Of a DNA stretch of 64,000 nt, positions 20,677 to 29,660 are shown piece by piece. Source of the DNA: Rubrivivax sp. (GTDB lineage Bacteria > Pseudomonadota > Gammaproteobacteria > Burkholderiales > Burkholderiaceae_C); assembly GCA_020852865.1 (NCBI GenBank), contig JADYZZ010000082.1, positions 60,977 to 124,976 on the forward strand. The letters run 5' to 3'. Within the stretch, counting starts at the first letter, position 1, and the number at the start of each line of letters is the position of its first letter. The notes under the pieces were generated by a model. The model was not told where the DNA came from, ran no database searches, and saw only the letters and a list, made by a program, of their open reading frames with translations. Made by a program: the position numbers and the translations under genes.

Positions 20677-21788
20677 ACGCCCCGGCAGCGCCGCAGCCGG
20701 CCGCGATCGGCGTCGCCGTCGAGCGCGTCGGCAAGCGCTTCCGGCACGCCGTCAAGGGCATGGTCTACGCCGCGCGCGAGGTCACGCTCGACATCGCAGC
20801 CGGCGAGTTCCTCACGCTGCTCGGGCCCTCGGGCTGCGGCAAGACGACGACGCTGCGCATGATCGCCGGCTTCGAGACGCCCGACGAGGGCCGCATCGCC
20901 TTCGCCGGCCAGGACGTGACGCACCTGCCGGCCAACGAGCGCGGCATCGGCTTCGTGTTCCAGAACTACGCGCTGTTCCCGCATCTGTCGGTGGCCGAGA
21001 ACGTGGCCTACGGGCTCGAGGTGCGCAGGCAGCCGCGCGCGGCCGTCGCGCGCGCGGTGGGCGAAGTGCTCGAGCTCGTGGGCCTGGCCGGCTACGAGCG
21101 GCAGTTTCCGGCGCAGATGTCGGGCGGCGAGCAGCAGCGCGTCGCGCTGGCGCGCGCGATCGTGATCCGCCCGCGCGTGCTGCTGTTCGACGAACCGCTG
21201 TCGAACCTCGACGCGCGCCTGCGCGTGCAGATGCGCGACGAGATCCGCGCGCTGCAAGAGCGCCTGGCCATCACCACCGTCTACGTCACGCACGACCAGG
21301 AGGAGGCGATGGCGGTGTCGGACCGCATCGCCGTGATGAACGCCGGCAGCCTGGTCGAGATCGGCGGCGCCGAGGCGCTGTATCACCGGCCGCGCACGCG
21401 CTTCGTGGCCGAGTTCATCGGCCGCGCCAACCTCGTCGACGCGCTCGCCCTGGGCAGCGCGGGCGATCGGGTCGAGGTCGAGGCGCTCGGGCAGCGCCTC
21501 GCCGTCGCGCCGGGCGCCGCCCGCGCCGCGGCCGGTTCGCGCTGGCTGCTGCTGCTGCGCCCCGAGGCCCTCGAGCTGGCGCAGCCCGGCGCCCGCACCG
21601 ACGCCATCGAGGCCACCGTGAAGAGCCGCAGCTTCCTCGGCGAGAAGGTCGAGTACCTCGTCGACTGCGGCGGCCGCACGCTGCAGGTGGTGCGCCCGAG
21701 CCTGGGCGGCGCACCCAGCTTCGCCCCGGGCGAACGCGTCGGGCTGCACGTGCTGCCCGGCGCCGGCACGCTGGTCGACGCGCAATGA
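20673..21788 (+). CDS. ABC transporter ATP-binding protein, ferric iron/polyamine type
   Basis: This ATPase has 371 residues. Walker A is GPSGCGKTTT, the Q-loop is in GFVFQNYALFPHLSV, the signature is MSGGEQQRVALARAI, Walker B is VLLFDEPLSNLD and the switch His is in YVTHDQEEAM. A C-terminal TOBE domain follows (LLLLRPEALELAQPG), as in AfuC/PotA-type ATPases. The GTG start is fixed by the 4-bp overlap with the permease stop. It completes the importer started at 17873. Confidence 0.93.
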   Translation: MNAPAAPQPAAIGVAVERVGKRFRHAVKGMVYAAREVTLDIAAGEFLTLLGPSGCGKTTTLRMIAGFETPDEGRIAFAGQDVTHLPANERGIGFVFQNYALFPHLSVAENVAYGLEVRRQPRAAVARAVGEVLELVGLAGYERQFPAQMSGGEQQRVALARAIVIRPRVLLFDEPLSNLDARLRVQMRDEIRALQERLAITTVYVTHDQEEAMAVSDRIAVMNAGSLVEIGGAEALYHRPRTRFVAEFIGRANLVDALALGSAGDRVEVEALGQRLAVAPGAARAAAGSRWLLLLRPEALELAQPGARTDAIEATVKSRSFLGEKVEYLVDCGGRTLQVVRPSLGGAPSFAPGERVGLHVLPGAGTLVDAQ

Positions 21789-21818
21789 GCGCCGCACGGC
21801 CGCTCCGAAGGCGCTCGT

Positions 21819-21833
21819 TCCCCCTCGGGGGGA
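21819..21833. terminator. Possible hairpin terminator after ABC importer operon
   Basis: TCCCCC-TCG-GGGGGA forms a six-base-pair stem with a three-base loop, 31 bp after the ATPase stop. There is no T-run, so it is a weak candidate. Similar CCCCCTCGGGGGG sequences are frequent between genes in Burkholderiales and may be a repetitive element instead. Confidence 0.35.
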
Positions 21834-21912
21834 CGGCGCGCAGCGCCAAGGGCATGATGAACACCGGCGCAAGCCAAGCCCGGCGCGCGCACCCGGCCAG
21901 GAGAACATGGGG

Positions 21913-22404
21913 ATGAAACGCCGCTGCTGGCTGCTGACTTGCATCGCCGCGGGCGCCGCGCCAGCGGCACTGGCGCAGGACACCGCGCCGCTCGAGGTGC
22001 ACGGCGCACTCGACGCCTACGCCGGCCACGGCGTCGCGCTGGCCTGGGGCGTGCTGCGCGGCAGGGACGAAGCATCGACCGAAGTGTTCGTGCGCGTCGA
22101 GGCCGACCCGGCGCGCTGGCGCACGCTCGAGGTCGTCGGCATCGATCCGTTCACGCGGCAGCGCGCGCCGCTCGCGCCGCGCATCGCGCTGGGCACGGCA
22201 GCGGCCACGCTGCGCATCGCGCGGGCGCGCTTCGCCGAGCTGCCGCAGAGTGAATGGCGCTTCCTGCGCGAACCGGCCGGCGCCGGGCTCGTCGTCTACT
22301 ACCGCGGCGTGCCCGACACCACCCCCGAGTTCACCGACGCGCGGCAGCTCGACGCCTCGCTGGCCGAGCGGCTCGAGCGCGCGCGCCGCGCGGCGCCGCC
22401 GTAG
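21913..22404 (+). CDS. Hypothetical secreted protein
   Basis: This protein of 163 residues is not recognised. A signal peptide is clear (MKRRCWLLTC, then a small hydrophobic core ending PAALAQD). The mature part has alternating charged and hydrophobic residues (VRVEADPARWRTLEVVGIDPF; ATLRIARARFAELPQSEWRF) and looks like a beta-rich domain. AGGAG at 21899-21903 is too close to the ATG at 21907 but fits the ATG at 21913. Its 3' end overlaps the convergent 1838-residue gene by 74 bp. Confidence 0.6.
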   Translation: MKRRCWLLTCIAAGAAPAALAQDTAPLEVHGALDAYAGHGVALAWGVLRGRDEASTEVFVRVEADPARWRTLEVVGIDPFTRQRAPLAPRIALGTAAATLRIARARFAELPQSEWRFLREPAGAGLVVYYRGVPDTTPEFTDARQLDASLAERLERARRAAPP

Positions 22405-25400
22405 CGGCCGCCGGCCCGAACTCGACCGCGCAGCCGACCTCGCCACCGGCCGCGCCCACGAGCGCAACGCGCAGCGTGCAGGCGCCGTCAGCGCCGGGCA
22501 CGATCTCGACGCGCGCCCAGGCTGCGGCGGCATGCAGCGCATGCAGGCGGCCGTGCAGGGTTGGCTCCCCGCCGAACGCGACCGGGCCCTCGAGCTGCAG
22601 TTCGTCGGGGCGCGCATTGACGAAGGGCCAGGGCGTGTACAGACCCGAGGCGACGACCGCAACGATGTCGGGGCCGCGCGCGCCTTCGGCAAAGCGCCAC
22701 GAGGTCACCGACGAGAGGTGGGCGTCGCCCGAAAGCAGCACCACCCTGCCGATTCCCTTGTCGTGCAGATGCGCGAGCAGCCGCCGCGCCGCGGCGGGAA
22801 AGCCGCTCCAGTTGTCGGCGCACAGCCGCTCGGCCTGGCCGCGCATGCGGTCGGGGGGCAGCAGCGGCACCGGCGCCACGACGAGCTTGACGGCCGCGCG
22901 CGGCTGCTGCTCGAGCCAGGTCAGCAGCGCGATCATGTCCGCCTCGCCGAGCGGCGACGCTTCGCCGAGCGTGCGCACGTCACGCGCACCGCGCTGTGTG
23001 CGCGTGTCGAGCATCGCCAGCGGCACCCCAGCCGGGTAGACGCAGCAGCCGAACGATTGGCCCTTGTCGAGGTCGCGCTGCTGCACCGCGTCGGGCGCCA
23101 GCGCCGCCTGGAAGCGGCGATAGGCGGCCAGCGCGGCGCGGCGCTCGGCCGGCGCGACGTTGCAGCGCGTTTCGCCCATGCCCGGCCAGTTGTCGCGCAC
23201 TTCGTGGTCATCGAGCATCGGCAGCACCGGCACGCGGCTGGTCACGCGCCGGAACGCGGGCAGCGACCAGGTGAGTTCGTAGGCGCGCTCGCAGCGTGCT
23301 TCCTGCGAGCCGGCGTCGCGGCCGAAGGCGGCCGGCTCGAAGAGGCCGGCATCGGCGTCGGCGTAGATCTGATCGCCCACGAGCAGCAGCAGTTGCGGAC
23401 CGTCGGGCGCCTGGGCAGCGCGCTGCAGCGTGCGCAGCGCGGCCTGCGCCGGCTCGCGGTCGAACAGGCCCGGCGTATACAGGCAGCTCGCCAGCGCCAG
23501 GCGCAGCGGCTGCGGTTGATCGCAGGCCTTCCCGACATCGGCCGCGCGCACGGCCTCGGCGGCCAGATCGAAACAGGCATCGTCGAGCGCCGCCGTGCCG
23601 GCGCAGGCATCGAACCAGCGTCGGGCTGCGTCGCGATCCGATGGCGACAACGGCTGGCCGCTACGCAACCACTCGTCCGCAGGCGGCAGCTCCGCCGGCG
23701 CCGCCGTCGTCGGGCCCGCTTGCATGAAGGTCGCTTGCGCCGGCGCGGCGGCGGGCTGCCGATCCAGCGTCAGGTCGCGGTGCAGGCTGAGCAGGGCATA
23801 GCGGTCGGCCACGCTGCCCGGTGCCGCGGCCCGCATCTGCAGCGACAGCCTCAGATGGCGCGTCTCGGGGTCGGCACCGACCTGCCACGTCGCAGGCGCA
23901 AGCCAGCGGGCGCGCGCCAGATCGGGCACGCGTCTGCCGTCGACCCGCGGCATCGGCACGAGCACCAGGCCCTGCGTGCGCGCGCGCCGCTGCGACAACT
24001 GCACGACCACCGTCACCTGCAGCCAGCCGCCCTGCGCGTCTTCGAACCGCCGCAGCCAGCCGAGCGTGGGGCCGAGCCAGGGCGGCTCGGCCTGCGGAGC
24101 GAGCCGGGGCGGCGTCTCGGGCCCGACCCGCTGCGTACCGCCCGCAAGGAACTCGGCGATGAGCGCAAACACGGTTCGATGCGCCTGCGCACCGATGATC
24201 GAGTCGACATGGCCGTGCTGGTCGAACACCGCGAGCTGCAGCCCGGCGTCGCCGTACCGATCGCAGCGCAGCGACTCGCAGCGCCGCGCGGACACCGCGT
24301 CGTCGAGCCCGCGCAGCCTGCGCAGCAGGCGCCAGCCGCGCAGGCTGCCGCGCCAGTCGAACACGCGGTTGCGTCGTCCGTGCACGATGAGCAGCGGAAA
24401 CCCGAACTGGCTGGCCACGCGCGCGACGTCGAGCGTGTGGTTGCGCCCGCAACTCGCGCTCACCATCTCGAGGCGCAGCATGTGCAGGGCCTGCGAGAGC
24501 ATGCGCGCCTTGGCCCAGCCGAACAGATCGGCCAGCCGCTCGAAGGTGGCCGGCGCGATCTGGTCGCCCTCGAAGAGCTGGCCGAAGATCGCATCGGCGC
24601 GGCGCCGCACCCGCACCGCCCGCGCCGATGCGCCTTGCGGATGCCGTTCGTCGCTGCCGTACGGGAAGGTGGCGAGCAAGGCGTCGAGCAGCCTCTGCCG
24701 CAAATCGGCCGTCCCCGGCGGCAGCGGCGGCGGCGCCGCGTCGAGCTCGTCGACGCCGAGGTAGGTCTGCAGATAGCTCATCACGAAGCCGCGCAGCCGG
24801 TTCGCCGCGCCCAGCCGCACGAGCGGGGCCACCTGCGAGAGCACGACGCGGCCGACGCGCACGTCGACCCGCAGCGGATCGCCATCGGCCAGCGCCGCCA
24901 GCACGAAGCCGACCGCGCCCATGCAGTGCGCGACGACGTCGACCCGCCGCCCGCCGGTCGCTTGGAAGACATGGCCGAGTGCCGCCGGGATGTCGCTCGT
25001 CGCCACCTCCTCGACGGTGGTGTCGGTCGCGTCGGGGCGGCGCCGCCATGTTTCGTTGGCGATGCTGCTGCGCAGATCGAGCACCCAGACGTCGCGGCCG
25101 GCGTCATGCAGGGTGAGCGCCAGGTTGCCGGGAATGGCCGGATGCGTGCAGCTCGCACCCGACATGCCCAGGCCATGGATCAGCAGCACCGCGCGGCCGG
25201 ACGCCCGGTAGCGCGTGAGGCGCCAGGGCTCTTCGTCACTCTCGGCATGTTCGACAACCGGCTGCGGCGCCTTCGGGTCGCTCGACAGCACGCCGGGCCA
25301 GCGGCCGGCTCCGCCGTCCGCCGGCGCCGGGCTGGGGCCGGCCCCGGTCAACCGGTCGTCAGCGCCGCCACCCGCGGGCGCGGGCGCCTCGCCGTCCTGT

Positions 25401-27847
25401 TTCAGCGCCTCGGCGGCGATCCACGGCAGCGCCCGGCGCAGCAGGTACAGCGCCGCGGCGCCGAGATCGGCCAGCGCATCGGGCTGGTTCGGCGACGCGG
25501 CCAGGCGGATCAGCGCCTCGCCGCGGTCGGCAAGGTCGCCCAGATCGAGCGCGACGGTGCCGATCACGGTGCCGTCGGCGGCGAGCGTCATCGCGCTCAG
25601 TTCGCGCCAGAGGTTCTGTCCGGCCTGGGGTGCGCGGTGCACGGTCTTCACGCCCTCGAGCCGGCAGCCCGCGCGCAGCGGTGCGGGCACGCCGTCGCCC
25701 GCGGCCAGCACCACCAGGCGGTAGACGATGCGGTCGCATTCGATCGCGCCGCCGGGCTGCGCAGGCGGCGCGGGCTCGAACAGCAGGACCGAGCCAGCGA
25801 GCCCGACGCTGCGCGCCGCGGCGGCGGTGAGCTCGGGATCGAAGGCGAATTCGTCGGGCGCCTGGCCGTCCGGCCAGGGCCCGTGCAGCCGCAGCGTCGC
25901 ACGGCGCAGGGGCAGCACGCGGCGGGTGGCCTGCAGCCCGAACGCGAAGCCGGGCAGCGGCTCGGCCTCGAGCTCGAGCAGGGCCCACCAGTCCTGGCCG
26001 GCGAGCCGCACGCAGCCGACCAACTGCTCGCGCAGGATCCAGCTCGGCGCGCCCGAGGCGATCTCGCAGCGCCGGGCCAGCGGGCGCGGCGGCAGCGAAA
26101 CTGGCTGCGCATCGTCGGCGCGCAAGCGCAGCCCGAACTGCGGCGCCAGCCTGGGCAAGGCGCGCTCGGCCAGAGCCGCGATCGTCAACGCCGGGTTGAT
26201 GCCGAGTGCGCGCGGCACGATCGAGCCGTCGAGCACAGCCAGCGTCGGGTGCACCTCGGTGCCGGTGCCGCGAAAGAGCTGTCCGTACTCGTTCACCGCG
26301 CCTTGGTCGCCGCGTTCGGCCATCGGCAGGCCGCCCAGCGGATGCACGGTGAAGGTCGGCGCGAACGCATCCAGGGCCGAGCCCGCGAGCGGCACCGCGC
26401 CGCCCAGTTTCGGCTGCCAGCTCGACCACGCGGCATCGACGGCCGCGCCGAGCCGCTCGTGGGCCGCGCGGGCACCGGCGCTCCAGCGCACCACCGCGTC
26501 GGCCACGCCTTCGGCATCGGGCGCGTCGAGCGCGATTTCTCCGGCCGCGCCGTCGTCGCCCATCACGCCGTAGAGCGTGGTGCGCGCCAGCGCCGCGTCG
26601 CTCACCACGAAGGGATCGTCGGCCTCGGACGCGGGCGCCTGGCCGAGCAGGGCCAGCAGCGCATGCAGGCTGGCGGTCGACTCGCCCAGCACCTGCCGCA
26701 GGGCCGCCGGCACGGCGAAGTCCTGCAGCGTGAAGCCCGGGCGGTCGTCCTGCGCTGGTACTTGCAGCATCCCGGTGATCGCGGGGCCGACGGCGCGGTC
26801 GGGGTGGCGCGCGGCGGGGTCGGACTCGGGATCGCCGACGATGCCCGCCGGCTGCCGATGGCCCACCAGAGCGACGAGACGGTCGCCGTTGCCCGAAAAC
26901 CGCGTTCCGAGCGCGGGCGACGCGAGGCCGAGCGCCTTGCGCGAGCGCAGCACGATCGCCGTCGAGCCCAGCGTGCCGGCGGCCAGCACGACGCAGCGGG
27001 CGCGGATTTCGCGCGCGCATTGCACCCGGCGCGTGCTGCGCGCCGTGTAGCGCCAATCCACGTGCCACACGCCGGCGCGAGGCTCGAGCCGCAGCACCTC
27101 GACCCCGCAGAACATCTGCGCGCCGTGGCGGTATGCCAGCGCGAGATAGCTGGTGTCGAGCGAGGCCTTGGCGCCGATGTTGCAGCCGGTGCAGCAGTCG
27201 CCGCAGCGCGTGCAGGCGGCGAGGTCGACGCCGGCGGCCGTGGTCTGCGTCCGCGCGCCGGTGTTGAGCGTGAGCCCGACGGGCTGCGCGGCGCCGAGCG
27301 TGCCCAGCACGTGGTATTTCGCGGTGATCTGGCCCGCTTGCACCGTCTGCGGCGCCAGCATCGCCTCGGCGCGGCCGTAGGCCTCGGCCAGCCCCTGCCG
27401 GATGCCTGCGGGCCAGGGTGCGGCCCAGACGGCCTCGTCCGGGCGCAGCATCACCCCGGCATTGATCAGCGAGCCGCCGCCCAGCCCGTTGCCCACCAGG
27501 GCGCTCACGTCGGGGCCGAGGCGAAAATCGAACAGACCTTCGTCGACGCCACGCGCGCCGCCGCGCCCGGCGCAGGAGAAGCGGATCTCGCCGGGCAGAT
27601 CGGCAAAGCGCGAAGGAAACTGCCCGGGCGGGTATTCGGCGCCGCGCTCGACGACCCAGACGCGGGCGGCGGCCTCCGAGCCGTCGCCGCCGATCACCGT
27701 GCTGCCCGCCAGCCGCGCCGCCGCGACCGCGCCGCCATAGCCGCTGCCGACCACCAGCAAGTCGCAGTGCAGCGGGGCGTCCTTCAGCGCGACGAGCTGC
27801 TGCTCCAGCACTTCGGCGCCTTGCGACAGCCAGGCATGCGCCCTCAT
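22331..27847 (-). CDS. Three-domain protein: GMC oxidoreductase + alpha/beta hydrolase + PhoD-like phosphatase
   Basis: A single 1838-residue frame joins three enzyme modules. Residues about 28-570 are a GMC/cholesterol-oxidase-like flavoprotein: GSGYGG FAD motif at 34-39, a Cys-rich CTRCGDCCTGC at 212-222, VHPLGG near 500 and GINPALTIAALAERA. Residues about 860-1190 are an alpha/beta hydrolase: VLLIHGLGMSGA oxyanion region and DVVAHCMGAVGF nucleophile elbow with Cys in place of Ser. Residues about 1440-1810 resemble PhoD/metallophosphatases: LALASCLYTPG, LLVGDQIYADADAG, LPMLDDHEVRDNW, VVLLSGDAHLSSVT. No signal peptide is seen. The ATG overlaps the kinase stop (ATGA). The substrate is unknown; a sterol or other lipid is a guess from the first module. 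Confidence 0.85.
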   Translation of the reverse strand: MRAHAWLSQGAEVLEQQLVALKDAPLHCDLLVVGSGYGGAVAAARLAGSTVIGGDGSEAAARVWVVERGAEYPPGQFPSRFADLPGEIRFSCAGRGGARGVDEGLFDFRLGPDVSALVGNGLGGGSLINAGVMLRPDEAVWAAPWPAGIRQGLAEAYGRAEAMLAPQTVQAGQITAKYHVLGTLGAAQPVGLTLNTGARTQTTAAGVDLAACTRCGDCCTGCNIGAKASLDTSYLALAYRHGAQMFCGVEVLRLEPRAGVWHVDWRYTARSTRRVQCAREIRARCVVLAAGTLGSTAIVLRSRKALGLASPALGTRFSGNGDRLVALVGHRQPAGIVGDPESDPAARHPDRAVGPAITGMLQVPAQDDRPGFTLQDFAVPAALRQVLGESTASLHALLALLGQAPASEADDPFVVSDAALARTTLYGVMGDDGAAGEIALDAPDAEGVADAVVRWSAGARAAHERLGAAVDAAWSSWQPKLGGAVPLAGSALDAFAPTFTVHPLGGLPMAERGDQGAVNEYGQLFRGTGTEVHPTLAVLDGSIVPRALGINPALTIAALAERALPRLAPQFGLRLRADDAQPVSLPPRPLARRCEIASGAPSWILREQLVGCVRLAGQDWWALLELEAEPLPGFAFGLQATRRVLPLRRATLRLHGPWPDGQAPDEFAFDPELTAAAARSVGLAGSVLLFEPAPPAQPGGAIECDRIVYRLVVLAAGDGVPAPLRAGCRLEGVKTVHRAPQAGQNLWRELSAMTLAADGTVIGTVALDLGDLADRGEALIRLAASPNQPDALADLGAAALYLLRRALPWIAAEALKQDGEAPAPAGGGADDRLTGAGPSPAPADGGAGRWPGVLSSDPKAPQPVVEHAESDEEPWRLTRYRASGRAVLLIHGLGMSGASCTHPAIPGNLALTLHDAGRDVWVLDLRSSIANETWRRRPDATDTTVEEVATSDIPAALGHVFQATGGRRVDVVAHCMGAVGFVLAALADGDPLRVDVRVGRVVLSQVAPLVRLGAANRLRGFVMSYLQTYLGVDELDAAPPPLPPGTADLRQRLLDALLATFPYGSDERHPQGASARAVRVRRRADAIFGQLFEGDQIAPATFERLADLFGWAKARMLSQALHMLRLEMVSASCGRNHTLDVARVASQFGFPLLIVHGRRNRVFDWRGSLRGWRLLRRLRGLDDAVSARRCESLRCDRYGDAGLQLAVFDQHGHVDSIIGAQAHRTVFALIAEFLAGGTQRVGPETPPRLAPQAEPPWLGPTLGWLRRFEDAQGGWLQVTVVVQLSQRRARTQGLVLVPMPRVDGRRVPDLARARWLAPATWQVGADPETRHLRLSLQMRAAAPGSVADRYALLSLHRDLTLDRQPAAAPAQATFMQAGPTTAAPAELPPADEWLRSGQPLSPSDRDAARRWFDACAGTAALDDACFDLAAEAVRAADVGKACDQPQPLRLALASCLYTPGLFDREPAQAALRTLQRAAQAPDGPQLLLLVGDQIYADADAGLFEPAAFGRDAGSQEARCERAYELTWSLPAFRRVTSRVPVLPMLDDHEVRDNWPGMGETRCNVAPAERRAALAAYRRFQAALAPDAVQQRDLDKGQSFGCCVYPAGVPLAMLDTRTQRGARDVRTLGEASPLGEADMIALLTWLEQQPRAAVKLVVAPVPLLPPDRMRGQAERLCADNWSGFPAAARRLLAHLHDKGIGRVVLLSGDAHLSSVTSWRFAEGARGPDIVAVVASGLYTPWPFVNARPDELQLEGPVAFGGEPTLHGRLHALHAAAAWARVEIVPGADGACTLRVALVGAAGGEVGCAVEFGPAAATAAPRGARARAARPARRRAAARR

Positions 27848-29660
27848 GTTCCGGCTCCTCCTTCATCGCCCGGCATTGCGCCTTCGGGCTGCGGGCGCTG
27901 GCGTCGGGCCGACGGTTCGGCCAGCAGGCGGTTGATCGTCACCGCGAGCAAGGTGTCGCTCACCGGCTTGCACAGGGTAGGCAGCCCTTCGAGTGCGGCG
28001 CGGTGGCGCAGCTCGCTGCCGGTGTCGGCCGAGACCAGCACCGCCAGCAGCCCGGGCCGCGCGGCGCGCAGCCGGCGGCAGGCCTCGATGCCGTCCTCGA
28101 CGCCGCCCAGCCTGTAGTCGACGAGCGCCACCTCCGGTGCGAAGGCGTCGAGCAGCGCCAGCGCTTCGTCCAGATGGGCCGCCGGGCGCACCACGCAGCC
28201 CAGCGAGCCGAGCGCCGCGGCGTAGGCGCTGCGCACCTCGGCGTCGTCGTCGAGCACGAGCAGGCGCCGGGCCACGAGCCCCGGGTTCGGCGCCGTGACG
28301 TCGCCCAGCACGGCGGCATGGGTGTCGCCGGGCGGCAGGTCGAGGTGCACCTGCGTGCCCTGCCCCGGCTGCGACTCGAGGTGCAGCTCGATGCCCAGCA
28401 GCCGGCACAAGCGGCGCACGATGCCCAGCCCCAAGCCGTGCCCGGCGGCGCGGGCACGCTGCGGGTTGTGCAGCTGCACCAGGTCCTCGAACACGCGCGC
28501 GTGGTCGGCCGAGGCGATGCCGCTGCCGCTGTCGATCACGCTCAGGCGCACGCGCGAGCCCAGGTCCGCCGCTTCGACGCGCACGCTGCCGGCCTCGGTG
28601 AACTTGATGGCGTTGTCGAGCAGATTGGAGACGACGCGCTGCAGCATCTGCGCGTCGCTGATCACCGCCAGCGCCTCGGGGCAGACCAGCTCGAGCCTGA
28701 GTCCCCGGGCGCGCGCCGGCCCTTCGAAGCGCTGCACATTCCGGCGAGCAGCCGCGCCAGGCGCAGCGAGCGCAGTTCGGCACCGACGCTGCCGGCATCG
28801 AGCCGCGAGATGTCGAGCAGGCCCTCGAGCATGCGGCCCAGCGCCTCGATGCCGGCGGCCATGTCGACGGCGATCCCGCGCGTGGACGCATCGAGCGGCT
28901 GGCGCGCAAGCGCGCCGCTGTTGAGCATCAGGCTTTGCAGCGGCTGGCGCAGATCGTGGCTGGCCGAGGCGAGAAAGCGGCTCTTGGCCAGGTCGGCCGC
29001 CACCGCGGCGTCGCGCGCCTGGCGCAGCTTCTCGCGCTCGGCGCCGAGCTCGGCGAGCAGTTCGTCGTTGCGCCGGCCCATGCGGTAGGCCTGGACGAAC
29101 ATGCCGAAGGTCTGGCGCGCGAAGCGCACCTGCACGCCGAGGAACATCGCCACGAGCAGCGCCACGCCCAGCCCCAGCCAGCCGCCGTCGAGCGCCCAGA
29201 CGGCCGCCGCCGGAAGGGTGAGCGCGAGTCCGAAGGCGACGAACGCGGGCAGCAGCGTGTAGGTGGTGCTGATGGCGCCTGCGCCCAGCGACAGCAGCAG
29301 CATCGTGAGCAGCGCGCGGTGCGCGGTGTCGAGCGCCGGCATGAACAGCGCCACCGAGCCGTAGCCGGCGCCCAGCGCAAAGCTGAGCACCGTGGCCAGC
29401 CGCAGGCGCGGCCCGAGCGGCGTGGCCTGCGCCGCGCGCAGGCGCAGCAGCCAGGCCGCCCGCAGCTCGCGCACCCCCAGCGCGAACGCGAGCCAGGCCG
29501 CGACGCGCGCCGCCGGCTGGCCCCCGTCCCACACGACGGCGGCGATCACCAGCGCAGCGGCCACCATCTGCGGCCGCAGAGCGACGCTGTAGGTGACCAG
29601 TTCGTCGAGGCGCTTTTCCTCGAAGGCGGCGTCGGACCCTGGCGCGGCAGGCGCCTTCAC
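27844..29660 (-). pseudogene. Hybrid sensor histidine kinase/response regulator, frameshifted
   Basis: About six membrane helices are followed by a coiled linker, HisKA with the phospho-acceptor in ASHDLRQPLQSL, HATPase_c (NLLDNAIKFTEAG, DSGSGI, GHGLGLGIV) and a C-terminal receiver domain (LLVLDDDAEVRS; acceptor Asp in VALVDYRLGG). The frame breaks near 28735-28745. The membrane/HisKA part ends in RLARLLAG, and the rest resumes one frame over at NVQRFEGPARARG. One inserted base would restore 605 residues. This is a true pseudogene or a sequencing error. The GTG start at 29660 overlaps the regulator stop (GTGA), and its stop overlaps the next gene (ATGA). Confidence 0.85.

Noticed and set aside
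22250..28117. A 1955-residue plus-strand open frame opposite the fusion enzyme
   Set aside because: It is low-complexity Arg/Gln/His-rich sequence, antisense to a frame with many recognised motifs.
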